Of a stretch of 64,000 nt of DNA, positions 19,568 through 28,416 are shown one piece after another. A program made the position numbers and the translations under genes. Under the pieces are notes generated by a model. That model worked only from the letters and a program-made list of their open reading frames with translations, did not search any database and was not told the origin of the DNA. The first letter of the stretch is position 1. Each line of letters opens with the position of its first letter. The stretch comes from Gammaproteobacteria bacterium (GTDB taxonomy: Bacteria > Pseudomonadota > Gammaproteobacteria > JAURND01). Location of the stretch: positions 47,401-111,400 of the forward strand of contig DASZWJ010000044.1 of assembly GCA_035546635.1 (NCBI GenBank). The letters run 5' to 3'.

Positions 19568-22500
19568 TTATACACTCGTTTCTTGTGCAGAAAGTTGCGT
19601 AAAACACGCCAAGACCGCCTGATAATCCACCTTACCTGAACCCAGCAAAGGAATTTTTTGCGCAATCAGAATTTTCCGTGGAATGCTCAATTCATTAATC
19701 CCATGCGAGCGTGCATAATTGATAATTTCTTCACGGTTGGCGCTGGCATAATCCGTCAATAACACCACCTGCTCGCCCTTCTTTTCAGCGGGTATGCTAA
19801 CCACGGCATGCATATATCCTGGCCATAAATCATTTAACCAGTGCTCAATTGCAGGTAAAGACACCATTTCGCCACCAATTTTAGCAAAACGTTTAGCGCG
19901 ACCTAAAATGGTGATAAACCCTTCGGCATCAATATCGACAATATCGCCAGTATCATATTGTTGATTGTTGGGTGCGAGCAAAATACCAGGATTGGTTATA
20001 GTTAAATAACCCAACATGACATTAGGACCAGACACGATGAGACGACCACCGTGCTCATTGCCGACAATGGGTTCAAGATGATATTGAATGCCCGGCATAA
20101 ACCGCCCTACAGTGCCAGGCTTGCTGTGCATGGGGGTATTGCTGGAAAGTATGGGTGAAGTTTCTGTCGCCCCATAGCCTTCAAAAATTCTCACACCAAA
20201 TTGTTCTGACCAAATTTTTCGCGTGGTTTCTTTTAACTTTTCTGCTCCGGCAAACACATAACGTATGCTGTAAAAATCATAACCGCTGGCATATTTGGCA
20301 TAGCCGCTTAAAAAAGTATCCGTACCAAATAAAATCGTGGCATTGGTGTCGTAAACTAATTCAGGCACAATACGATAATGCAAAGGTGAAGGATAGAAAA
20401 ATACTTTAATCCCCGATAACAAAGGCAATAAAGTGCCGCCGGTTAACCCAAAAGAATGAAACAACGGCAGTGCATTAAAAATCCGGTCGGTGGGACCGAA
20501 ATCTATGCGGCTACTCAATTGACTGCTATTGGCTAAAATATTGTTATGACTTAACACCACGCCTTTGGGAGTGCCTTCCGAACCCGAAGTATATAAGACC
20601 ACTGCCGGCGTATCACCGCTGGCAACGTTGGTCTGTTGACGTGAGTGGGACCGATTAATCGATTGGTAATACCAAGAGGCAAAATGCGTTGCAACTAAGC
20701 CACGCAGTTTATCCAACCAAGAAATGGATTTAGCCATATCTTCAAGATAGACAATCTGCATACCGGAAGTGACCAAGGCATCAATCAATGGTTCAAGTTT
20801 GGCATTTTTAATAAAAGCCCGCGCCGTATATACGGATTGCAATTTCGCCATAGTGCAAGCAGCTAATACATTTTGCACCCCAGTTGAAAAATTTAGCATG
20901 GCAGGGATGCGTCCAAAAGCTTGCATAGCAAAAAACGTGATGGCGGTGGATACCATATTCGGAAGTAATATTCCTACATATTCTTGAGGTTGAGTATTTT
21001 TAGCAATGGCGCGTCCTAAAATAAAACTGCGGCTGATAAATTGCTGATAGTTTAAAGGTTGGCGCTGAATATCTTCGGCAATCCTATGTTTTTTGCCGTG
21101 AATTATGCTGGTTTGTAGCAGGGATGCAAATAAAGTTTGTTGCTGTCTGCTACTTTCAAAAAGCATATCCGTCATCAAATCATATAAAGCTAATCCAGCA
21201 AAATATCGACGTTTACGTCCTTTCAGTGTATCGGGCACAGAAAAATGACGTGGTGTGAGTATGGTCAAAGTGATTTTAGGAAAAAAGCGGATGCGCACTT
21301 TGCCTCTCAAATAAGAAAATGGCGAATATTGTGCGCCTTCAATGCGAATAGGCAGGATTTTAGCGTTAGCTTTATCGGCGATCATGCCGGGGCCTTCATA
21401 AATTTTCATTAATGAACCGGTCACGGTAATGCGGCCTTCGGGAAAGATCAGGCATTTTTTTCCATTGCGCACTAGCTCTATCAGCGATTTAGTCGCCATA
21501 GGATTGGTAGGGTCGATGGCATAAACATCCACTAATAATAAAAAAGGTTTAAGCCACCATTTTTGAGCAATATGCGTATTAATGGCAAAGACCAGTTTTT
21601 CTGGCAAAAAAGCAGCAATCAATGCCGCATCGAGTAAAGAAGTATGATTAGCAACAATTAACAAGCGCTCATGGCTATTGTGATAATGACTAAGACCACG
21701 AACTTCAACGCGGAAAAAGAAAGTCAGAACAGAGCGCAGTAGAGATTTGACCAAGGCGTCAGGCAGCAATTTACAGATATAGAGCGCGATAAAAGCATTC
21801 GCAATTCCTGCCGTTAAAAAAACTAAAGGTACGGAGAAACCTATTGCTAGCAACAAGACCGTCACTAAAGCAGCAACGACCATAAACAAAGCATTCACTA
21901 CATTATTGCCAGCAATTGTTCGAGAACGATGACTCTCCTCGCTGCGACTTTGCAAAATTGCATAGAGCGGAACAATATAAACACCGCCCAAAATAGCAAT
22001 CAACAGCAAATCCGCCATAATGCGCCAGCTGCTTAAGTGAGATAAAAATTGTCCGACACTCGCCAAATGGGTTGTGGCCGAGATATTTCGGCTCGCGAAA
22101 AATAAATCAACCATAAATATTGTCATGCCAAGCGCAGCTAACGGTACATAAGTTGCCTCAATACGACCGCGCATAATCTTGCTGCATAACTGCGAGCCTA
22201 AGCCGATACCAATGGAAAATAACGTAAGAAAGAGTGTGACTACGCCGCCGTCAGCGCTTAAGGTCACTTTTGCAAATGTGGGAAATTGCGATAAAAATGT
22301 AGCGCCTATCAACCAGAACCAGGAAATCCCCAAAATAGATAAAAACACATCTTTTGATTTGCGCGAATAATTAAGCATGTCCCAGGTTTGAGAAAAAATG
22401 TTATAGCTAATTTTTAATTGCGGTGCCGCTGCTAACGCACGCGGAATATAACGACTACTTAGCCATCCGCTAATTGCTACAGCAAGCGTTAGCACACACA

Positions 22501-23032
22501 CCATCAAGACGCCGGCATGACTTAAAATAAGTATACCGCCTAAAATAGTTCCAATTAAGATCGCTAAAAAAGTTCCGCTTTCTACCAAAGCATTACCGGC
22601 AATTAATTCATCTTTATGTAAATGAAAGGGAAGCACGGCATATTTGAGTGGACCAAAAAATGTAGATTGCACACCGAGTAAAAACAGCACCATCATTAAT
22701 AGCGTTATGTTTTGCAGATAAAATCCTAAGCTGGCAAGAACCATTAATATAAGTTCTGCCAATTTAATGAAACTAATTAATCGTGACTTTTCATATTTAT
22801 CCGCTAACTGACCGGCTAATGCAGAAAATAATAAAAATGGCAGAATAAATAACCCGGCAGCTAAAGTTATCAACAGCTGAGCATTATCACCTGTTTGTAC
22901 GGCTATTCGATAAGTGATGAGAATGACCAGCGCATTTTTAAAAATATTATCGTTAAATGCACCAAAAAACTGTGTCAGGAATAAAGGTAAGAAACGTCGA
23001 GAAGTCAGGAGTTTAGAAGACGGTATAGACAT
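19568..23032 (-). CDS. aas: Fusion: lysophospholipid transporter (LplT) + acyltransferase + acyl-ACP synthetase (Aas)
   Basis: Salvages lysophospholipids: flips them inward, then re-acylates them with an acyl-ACP made in the same protein. Residues 1-420 are an MFS/LplT-like domain (opening LTQFFGAFNDNIFKNAL). Residues 440-625 are PlsC-like (NHTSLLDAAL near 460, FPEGRITVTG, YEGPGMIADKANA). Residues 650-1150 are an AMP-forming ligase (VVLYTSGSEGTPKG near 811, YGATETSP, YDTGDIVDIDAEGFITILGR). At 1154 aa it unites what E. coli has as two genes, lplT and aas. All three domains look intact. Confidence 0.92.
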   Translation of the reverse strand: MSIPSSKLLTSRRFLPLFLTQFFGAFNDNIFKNALVILITYRIAVQTGDNAQLLITLAAGLFILPFLLFSALAGQLADKYEKSRLISFIKLAELILMVLASLGFYLQNITLLMMVLFLLGVQSTFFGPLKYAVLPFHLHKDELIAGNALVESGTFLAILIGTILGGILILSHAGVLMVCVLTLAVAISGWLSSRYIPRALAAAPQLKISYNIFSQTWDMLNYSRKSKDVFLSILGISWFWLIGATFLSQFPTFAKVTLSADGGVVTLFLTLFSIGIGLGSQLCSKIMRGRIEATYVPLAALGMTIFMVDLFFASRNISATTHLASVGQFLSHLSSWRIMADLLLIAILGGVYIVPLYAILQSRSEESHRSRTIAGNNVVNALFMVVAALVTVLLLAIGFSVPLVFLTAGIANAFIALYICKLLPDALVKSLLRSVLTFFFRVEVRGLSHYHNSHERLLIVANHTSLLDAALIAAFLPEKLVFAINTHIAQKWWLKPFLLLVDVYAIDPTNPMATKSLIELVRNGKKCLIFPEGRITVTGSLMKIYEGPGMIADKANAKILPIRIEGAQYSPFSYLRGKVRIRFFPKITLTILTPRHFSVPDTLKGRKRRYFAGLALYDLMTDMLFESSRQQQTLFASLLQTSIIHGKKHRIAEDIQRQPLNYQQFISRSFILGRAIAKNTQPQEYVGILLPNMVSTAITFFAMQAFGRIPAMLNFSTGVQNVLAACTMAKLQSVYTARAFIKNAKLEPLIDALVTSGMQIVYLEDMAKSISWLDKLRGLVATHFASWYYQSINRSHSRQQTNVASGDTPAVVLYTSGSEGTPKGVVLSHNNILANSSQLSSRIDFGPTDRIFNALPLFHSFGLTGGTLLPLLSGIKVFFYPSPLHYRIVPELVYDTNATILFGTDTFLSGYAKYASGYDFYSIRYVFAGAEKLKETTRKIWSEQFGVRIFEGYGATETSPILSSNTPMHSKPGTVGRFMPGIQYHLEPIVGNEHGGRLIVSGPNVMLGYLTITNPGILLAPNNQQYDTGDIVDIDAEGFITILGRAKRFAKIGGEMVSLPAIEHWLNDLWPGYMHAVVSIPAEKKGEQVVLLTDYASANREEIINYARSHGINELSIPRKILIAQKIPLLGSGKVDYQAVLACFTQLSAQETSV

Positions 23033-23483
23033 TAGCGCTCGTATGAAAGATTTTATTATAAGGTGGTGAAAATTATACCATTTAATGGATGAGAAGCCTA
23101 TCTACGGTAAAAAGTATCTGTATTGTAGGAGATCAATCTTTGAGGATGCAGGAGGCGGCTTTTAACTGCTGAAAAGCGTATTTTGCTTTGTACTAGACAA
23201 AAAATACTGTCATTCCCGCGAAGGCGGGAACCCATCCTTGAAAGGCATAAAAGCATCATTAATTTTATCAAAATGAAGTTCTTATGGTCTTTAAAGGGTT
23301 TGAGTGCCTGTTAGGGATGGGTTCCCGCCTTCGCGGGAATGACAGTGCTTTTTTGTAAATGGCGTTTTTTGTCTAGTATAGAGGCTCGAGGAGCTTCACA
23401 CCAAACTCTTAATGTAGGATTAAGAATAATGGATTACAATTTATCTTTCATCCAGGCATTGTTAATCAGGATAAAAACATAAC
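23033..23483. other. 451-bp gap upstream of nagA
   Basis: Holds the second MITE (23191-23378) and no supported gene. The stretch 23379-23483 is the presumed promoter region of the nag operon; no clear operator stands out. Confidence 0.5.
23191..23378. mobile_element. MITE, 188 bp, ends CTAGACAAAAAA at TA
   Basis: Outer ends ctagacaaaaaa and ttttttgtctag are inverted and flanked by TA on both sides. Inside lies a long arm, ctgtcattcccgcgaaggcg ... ending in cccatcc, and its exact inverse at 23315-23345. The right arm carries about 17 extra bases between the terminal and inner repeats. There is no coding capacity. It is a different sequence family from the MITE at 11146, but the same TA flanks point to the same transposase class. 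Confidence 0.65.
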
Positions 23484-24626
23484 ATGCAACAACCACACAC
23501 ACTGGAAGGTAAAGTATTAAGTGCAAAAGGCTGGGTTCAAGGTCGGATAGAAATTGAAAAAGACCGGATTGCGGCTATAAACGGCACATCGCTTGCTGAG
23601 CCAAATATTGCAGCCAATGCCCAAGACTGCAGCTATATATTGCCGGGTTTTATTGATTTACACGTACACGGCGGGGGCGGTCGCGACATTATGGAAGGTG
23701 GTGATGCGTTGACCACTGTTGCCCGCATTCATGCCAGCCACGGCACTACAGCGCTGCTCGCTACCACCGTAACAGCCCCTAAAGCCACATTAGAGACGGT
23801 ACTAACAGCGATAGACCGCTATATGCAAGATGTCCCCTTAGCCGAGGGTTCACGCATATTGGGCGTGCATCTGGAAGGGCCATATATCAATGCCGGCAAA
23901 CTGGGCGCGCAGCCGGATTTTGTTTGTGCCGCGCAACTAGAAGAAATAGAGCAGTATTTACAGCGCGTGCCCATCCGTGTCGTGACGCTAGCGCCGGAAA
24001 TCAATGGCCATCATGCTCTGATACGGCAATTAACGGCGCGCGGCGTGCGGGTACAGATTGGTCATACTTTAGGCAGTTATGAAGACGGCGTAGCAGCTTT
24101 GGCACAGGGTGCAAGTGGTTTTACCCATTTATTCAACGTTATGACTGGCTTACAGCACCGCGCACCAGGTATCGTCGGTGCAGCATTGGCGCATGGAGAA
24201 TATGCCGAGTTGATTCCCGATCTGTTACATGTGCATGAAGGTGCGATGAAGGTGGCATTGCGCGCTATTCCGCGTTTATTCTGTGTCACCGATGCTACTT
24301 CAGCTACTGCGATGCCCGATGGTGAATATCGTTTAGGTACGCATACCGTGACCAAATGTTTAGGGGGTGTGCGACTTGCTGATGGCACGCTGGCAGGCAG
24401 TATGCTGACTATGGATCAAGCTTTTCGCAATCTAGTAAAAATAGGTCTATCGCTTGCCGATGCTTCCCACCGCCTGTCATTATATCCAGCTGATTATCTA
24501 GGATTGACAGACCGTGGCAGGATTGTAGAAGGTGCTTATGCTGATTTAGTCGTATTCAATCGTGAATTAGAACTTCAAGCTGTTTACGTAGAGGGGAAAT
24601 CCATTGCCATCACAAATGTTAAATGA
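23484..24626 (+). CDS. nagA: N-acetylglucosamine-6-phosphate deacetylase
   Basis: Removes acetate from GlcNAc-6-P to give glucosamine-6-P in the cytoplasm. Amidohydrolase metal motifs: LPGFIDLHVHGGGG near residue 53, HLEGPYIN near 127, QIGHT near 192, FTHLFNVMTG near 214, and the catalytic VTDATSAT near 272. The end has GRIVEGAYADLVVF. Length 380 is normal. First gene of a four-gene operon with its own PTS; it overlaps the next gene by 23 bases. Confidence 0.95.
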   Translation: MQQPHTLEGKVLSAKGWVQGRIEIEKDRIAAINGTSLAEPNIAANAQDCSYILPGFIDLHVHGGGGRDIMEGGDALTTVARIHASHGTTALLATTVTAPKATLETVLTAIDRYMQDVPLAEGSRILGVHLEGPYINAGKLGAQPDFVCAAQLEEIEQYLQRVPIRVVTLAPEINGHHALIRQLTARGVRVQIGHTLGSYEDGVAALAQGASGFTHLFNVMTGLQHRAPGIVGAALAHGEYAELIPDLLHVHEGAMKVALRAIPRLFCVTDATSATAMPDGEYRLGTHTVTKCLGGVRLADGTLAGSMLTMDQAFRNLVKIGLSLADASHRLSLYPADYLGLTDRGRIVEGAYADLVVFNRELELQAVYVEGKSIAITNVK

Positions 24627-25626
24627 AGCTTTATCTGCTGCGGAAGTGGTTAAATCGCAACTCTTATCAGCCAATGACAGCTTAGAAACGCTAAGCCAAA
24701 TGTTGGAAGTGAATGATCCCAGTGTCGCTTTAACTGTCGCGCGTGGCAGTTCAGATCATGCTGCGAATTATTTTTCTTATCTGTTGATGAGTCGTACTGG
24801 GATTCCTGTAGTCTCATTACCTCTTTCTCTTAAGACCTTGCACCACACCGCCATGCGGGTGAGGCATCAATTAGTGATTGCTTTTTCGCAATCTGGCCGC
24901 AGCCCGGATCTGGTTGAGACTATGCGTTCTCTCAGTACGGATGGCGCTTTGACTGTGGCTATGGTCAATGATATGAATTCACCTTTGGCAGAGGTATGTC
25001 GTCACTCAGTGCCCTTGATGGCTTGGCCGGAAAAAAGTGTGGCTGCAACTAAAAGCTATATCGCCACTTTAGCGGTGATTGCCCGCTTGATTGCAAATTG
25101 GCAAAAGGATGAGGAATTACGCAAAGCGATTAATGATTTACCAGAGCAGCTGACCCGAGCGGCGGCCATTGATTGGAGTAAGGCAATTGCTACTATTTCG
25201 CAGGCAGAACGTATGATGGTGGTAGGCCGAGGTTTAGGTTTTGCCATTGCGTTGGAGGCTGCACTTAAACTTAAGGAAACTTCCGCTATTCAAGCGGAGG
25301 CATTTAGCAGCGCTGAAATTCAGCATGGCCCCATGGCCTTGATCGATCAGACTTATCCATTGCTGATTTTTGCCCCCAGAGGTCCAGAGCAGGCTGGCCT
25401 GTTGAAATTAGCTGATGAGATGCGCAACCGCGGTGCGAGGGTATTGCTGGCCGCGCCATCGGATGTTGCTGAACGCGATCTAACTTTGGCTGTGGCATCG
25501 CATCCGGTATTAGATCCTATTTTGGCTATTCAGACGTTTTATGTGATGGTGGCAGGGTTGGCTGAGGTGCGGGGTTATAATCCTGACGCGCCTCGACATT
25601 TGAATAAGGTGACATTGACGAATTAG
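24604..25626 (+). CDS. SIS-domain glucosamine-6-phosphate deaminase (NagB-II type)
   Basis: Two SIS domains as in the isomerase half of GlmS, without the glutaminase half. Marks are ARGSSDHAANYFSYL (phosphosugar site), IAFSQSGRSPDLVE, ATKSYIATLAVIARL, VGRGLGFAIALEAALKLKET and EIQHGPMALI. Such proteins replace NagB in nag operons and turn glucosamine-6-P into fructose-6-P and ammonia. The start is probably TTG 24604, since GAGGGG lies 7 bases before it; ATG 24616 is the alternative. It overlaps nagA, which suggests coupled translation. Confidence 0.9.
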   Translation: MPSQMLNEALSAAEVVKSQLLSANDSLETLSQMLEVNDPSVALTVARGSSDHAANYFSYLLMSRTGIPVVSLPLSLKTLHHTAMRVRHQLVIAFSQSGRSPDLVETMRSLSTDGALTVAMVNDMNSPLAEVCRHSVPLMAWPEKSVAATKSYIATLAVIARLIANWQKDEELRKAINDLPEQLTRAAAIDWSKAIATISQAERMMVVGRGLGFAIALEAALKLKETSAIQAEAFSSAEIQHGPMALIDQTYPLLIFAPRGPEQAGLLKLADEMRNRGARVLLAAPSDVAERDLTLAVASHPVLDPILAIQTFYVMVAGLAEVRGYNPDAPRHLNKVTLTN

Positions 25627-25639
25627 TCACTACTGACAG

Positions 25640-25770
25640 GTGCCATAAGACGCATTAGTGTCCGAGGAAATAGTCACTTTTTAGGTGACACCCACCTTCT
25701 CCCACAACGGGAGAAGGAATTTAGCATTTTTATTCGACACTAGTACGTGCCTTCGCGGGACACATTTTAG
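25640..25770. repeat. Degraded copy of the MITE family
   Basis: Shares cttctcccaca-(a)cgggagaaggaatttagcattttt and gacactagtacgtgccttcgcggga with the complete element at 11146-11375. An inverted pair, attagtgtccga / tcgacactagta, frames the core. The terminal repeats are missing. It lies between the deaminase gene and the PTS gene, inside the nag operon. Confidence 0.6.
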
Positions 25771-25791
25771 AACACAAGAGTAAAAACATAA

Positions 25792-28323
25792 ATGCAAGCT
25801 CAAGCCACAACCCAACTCACACTTTACTCCCCCCTAGAAGGTCCCGTCTGCCCATTGGAAAATGTCCCCGACCCGGTCTTTGCTGGGCGTATATTGGGAG
25901 ATGGTGTAGCTATCGATCCTATCAATAGCCGCTTGACTGCGCCCTGTAGCGGACGTGTGACACAGCTAGCGCGTACTGGGCATGCGCTGACGATTACTAC
26001 GGAAGAAGGTGCAGAAATTTTATTGCATCTAGGCATAGAAACGGTGCATCTCAAAGGTCAAGGCATCTATCCTAAAGTCCGTGAAGGAGATAGGGTTAAT
26101 ACAAGTGATGTGCTGATTGAATTTGATGCGGATTATATTGCGCTTCATGCTAAAAGCTTGCTGACAGTTATGATAGTGACTAACGGTGATCGCTTTGACA
26201 TTATAAGGCGAGATAACTCTTCTACTGTAACAACCACCACTCCTTTGCTCATACTGCGTGAGCGTTCTACGGTTCAAAATAATATCCCGAGAAATACAGC
26301 AACAGGTGAGCTTTCTTGCCCTGTGGTAGTGGCGCTTGCTGGGGGTTTGCATGCTCGACCGGCGGCGCGTGTGCGAGAGACGGCGCGGCGCTTTTCGAGT
26401 CAATTGGAAATTGCTTACGATGGTAAACGCGCTGATTGTTTAAGTATTACTGCATTGCTAGGTTTGGGAGTGAGTGAGGGTGAACAGGTTATTGTTTACG
26501 CACGTGGCATTGATGCCAGTGCGGCATTAGACGCTATGGCGCAAACGTTGCAGACGCATATAGAAACGGAAGCTATTTCTGCGGTGGCAACAGTAAATAC
26601 AGTCGTTTCTTCTCATGCGGCTGCTGGTGTAATAAAAGGTATCTGTGCCAGCCCCGGGTTGGCAATGGGTGTGGTGGTGCATTGGGATGATACCGATGTA
26701 GTGGAAACAGACAGTTTAAATGCAAGTCATCCTGAGTTTGAGCTGGAACGATTAACCAGTGCATTACAGCAGGTAACCGCTAAACTGCTGGCACGGGTCG
26801 CCAAAGCCAAAGAGGCTGGTAGAGATACTGAGGCGATGATATTTGATGCGCATATGGGTTTGTTGGATGACCCACAAATGCGCATGCAGGCACAAACCCT
26901 AATCCAGCAGGGTGACAGTGCTGCCAAAGCTTGGCAAAAGACCATTATGGCACAGTGTCAAGTATTGGCTGCGCTGCCTAATCCACTGTTGGCAGCGCGA
27001 ATTTCCGATCTTCATGATCTTAAAAAGCAGGTATTACGGGTATTGATGGGCAAAAGTGAAAAAGCCCTACCCGTTTTACCGCAGAATACCGTATTAATTG
27101 CAGAAGATTTCACGCCATCGGATCTAGAAGCCATTGATCGGCAGCGCGTGACGGCTCTTTGTATGAAAAGTGGTGGTCCGACTTCACATGCAGCCATTAT
27201 GGCGCGTTCATATGGCATTCCGGCGTTGGTGGCGCTCGGAGATGCTGCTTCGCAATTAGCATCTGGCACAAAAGTAGTGGTTGATGCTTCAGCCGGATGC
27301 TTGGAAACAGTACCCAATGCCGAACGCATAGCTGAGGTAGCTGTACGACAATCACAAGCTGCTTTACATCAGCAAAATATTTTACAAAACGCCGCGGCGC
27401 CTGCAGTGACGACAGATGGTCGGCTTATTGAGGTGGCAGCTAACATTGCCAATATTAGCGATGCGCAATTGGCAGCGGCTCACGGCGCCGATGGCGTTGG
27501 CCTCTTGCGGACGGAATTTCTATTTTTAGGTCGTGATAGCGCCCCCTCGCAACAAGAGCAAGTGGCTACTTATCAGGCAGTGATTAATACGCTTGAAGGT
27601 CGTCCGGTTTATATTCGTGCGATTGATATTGGCGGAGATAAGCCGGTGGCTTATTTACCTTTTCCATTAGAGCCCAATCCGGCGCTGGGTTTGCGTGGTA
27701 TACGCATTCTGCAAGTGCACCCAGCAGTAGTTGAAACGCAACTGCGAGCATTGCTGAGCATAGCGCCGTTATCAGCTTGTCGTATTTTATTGCCCATGGT
27801 GACTGATGCGGATGATTTTGTGCGCTTGCGTACGCGCATTGATACTTTGGCGCAAACACTGGGTATTAAAGAAGCCGTATCGGTGGGGGCGATGATCGAA
27901 GTGCCATCGGCGGCATTACTCTCCTCGGTGCTGGCGGAGTATGCAGACTTTTTGTCTATCGGCACGAATGATCTGACGCAATATACCTTAGCTATGGATA
28001 GAGGAAATCCTGGTTTAGCGTCACAGCTGGATGGTTTGCATCCGGCAGTATTGCATTTAATTAGCCAGACTGTGGCAGGGGCGCGTTTACATGGCAAGAT
28101 GGTTGCGGTGTGTGGTGCTTTGGCTTCTGATCCCGTGGCAGTGCCGGTTTTGATTGGTCTTGGGGTGAATGAATTGTCTGTGGAACCAGGGCAAGTGCCC
28201 AGTATCAAACAATTGGTGCGTAAGCTGGATTATGAAAAATGTGCCCGTGAGGTGAAAACGCTATTGGGTTTGGCTTCTGCGGCAGCGGTACGCGCACATT
28301 GCCGGCGGGTGTGGCCCCTATAA
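25792..28323 (+). CDS. nagF: PTS fusion protein EIIA-HPr-EI for N-acetylglucosamine
   Basis: Carries the phosphate chain from PEP to the sugar-specific permease. Residues 1-150 are EIIA of the Glc/Nag type, with TGHALTI and the phosphorylated His in ILLHLGIETV. Residues 175-262 are HPr with GLHARPAARV. Residues 280-843 are Enzyme I, with GGPTSHAAIMARS (active His), GADGVGLLRTEFLF, RAIDIGGDKP and LSIGTNDLTQYTLAMDR. All three active histidines are present. The domain order matches nagF of pseudomonads and xanthomonads. It serves the NagE permease encoded next. Confidence 0.94.
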   Translation: MQAQATTQLTLYSPLEGPVCPLENVPDPVFAGRILGDGVAIDPINSRLTAPCSGRVTQLARTGHALTITTEEGAEILLHLGIETVHLKGQGIYPKVREGDRVNTSDVLIEFDADYIALHAKSLLTVMIVTNGDRFDIIRRDNSSTVTTTTPLLILRERSTVQNNIPRNTATGELSCPVVVALAGGLHARPAARVRETARRFSSQLEIAYDGKRADCLSITALLGLGVSEGEQVIVYARGIDASAALDAMAQTLQTHIETEAISAVATVNTVVSSHAAAGVIKGICASPGLAMGVVVHWDDTDVVETDSLNASHPEFELERLTSALQQVTAKLLARVAKAKEAGRDTEAMIFDAHMGLLDDPQMRMQAQTLIQQGDSAAKAWQKTIMAQCQVLAALPNPLLAARISDLHDLKKQVLRVLMGKSEKALPVLPQNTVLIAEDFTPSDLEAIDRQRVTALCMKSGGPTSHAAIMARSYGIPALVALGDAASQLASGTKVVVDASAGCLETVPNAERIAEVAVRQSQAALHQQNILQNAAAPAVTTDGRLIEVAANIANISDAQLAAAHGADGVGLLRTEFLFLGRDSAPSQQEQVATYQAVINTLEGRPVYIRAIDIGGDKPVAYLPFPLEPNPALGLRGIRILQVHPAVVETQLRALLSIAPLSACRILLPMVTDADDFVRLRTRIDTLAQTLGIKEAVSVGAMIEVPSAALLSSVLAEYADFLSIGTNDLTQYTLAMDRGNPGLASQLDGLHPAVLHLISQTVAGARLHGKMVAVCGALASDPVAVPVLIGLGVNELSVEPGQVPSIKQLVRKLDYEKCAREVKTLLGLASAAAVRAHCRRVWPL

Positions 28324-28380
28324 CAGCCCTAACTTCTTCCCTTCTCCCACAAGGGGAGAAGGGAAGAAGTTAGGGCTGTT
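28322..28380. repeat. 59-bp perfect palindrome between nagF and nagE
   Basis: Two 27-base arms (aacagccctaacttcttccc... and its inverse) with a 5-base acaag-type loop, starting inside the nagF stop codon. The core cttctcccacaaggggagaag is the dispersed repeat. There is no T-run, so it is more likely to affect mRNA processing or stability between the two cistrons than to stop transcription. The nagE ribosome site (AGAGGAAATC) lies 20 bases after it. Confidence 0.75.
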
Positions 28381-28416
28381 AGAGAAAAAAAGTTATTTTA
28401 GAGGAAATCATAAACC

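Noticed and set aside
26029..26403. Long minus-strand frame within nagF
   Set aside because: It is antisense to a well-supported coding region and its translation is low-complexity and Arg-rich, typical of a shadow.
27651..28208. 185-codon minus-strand frame within nagF
   Set aside because: A shadow of the Enzyme I domain; no coding features of its own.
28322..28380. Reading the nagF-nagE palindrome as an operon terminator
   Set aside because: No T-run follows it, and nagE, which must work with NagF, comes directly after; its ribosome site is only 20 bases away.
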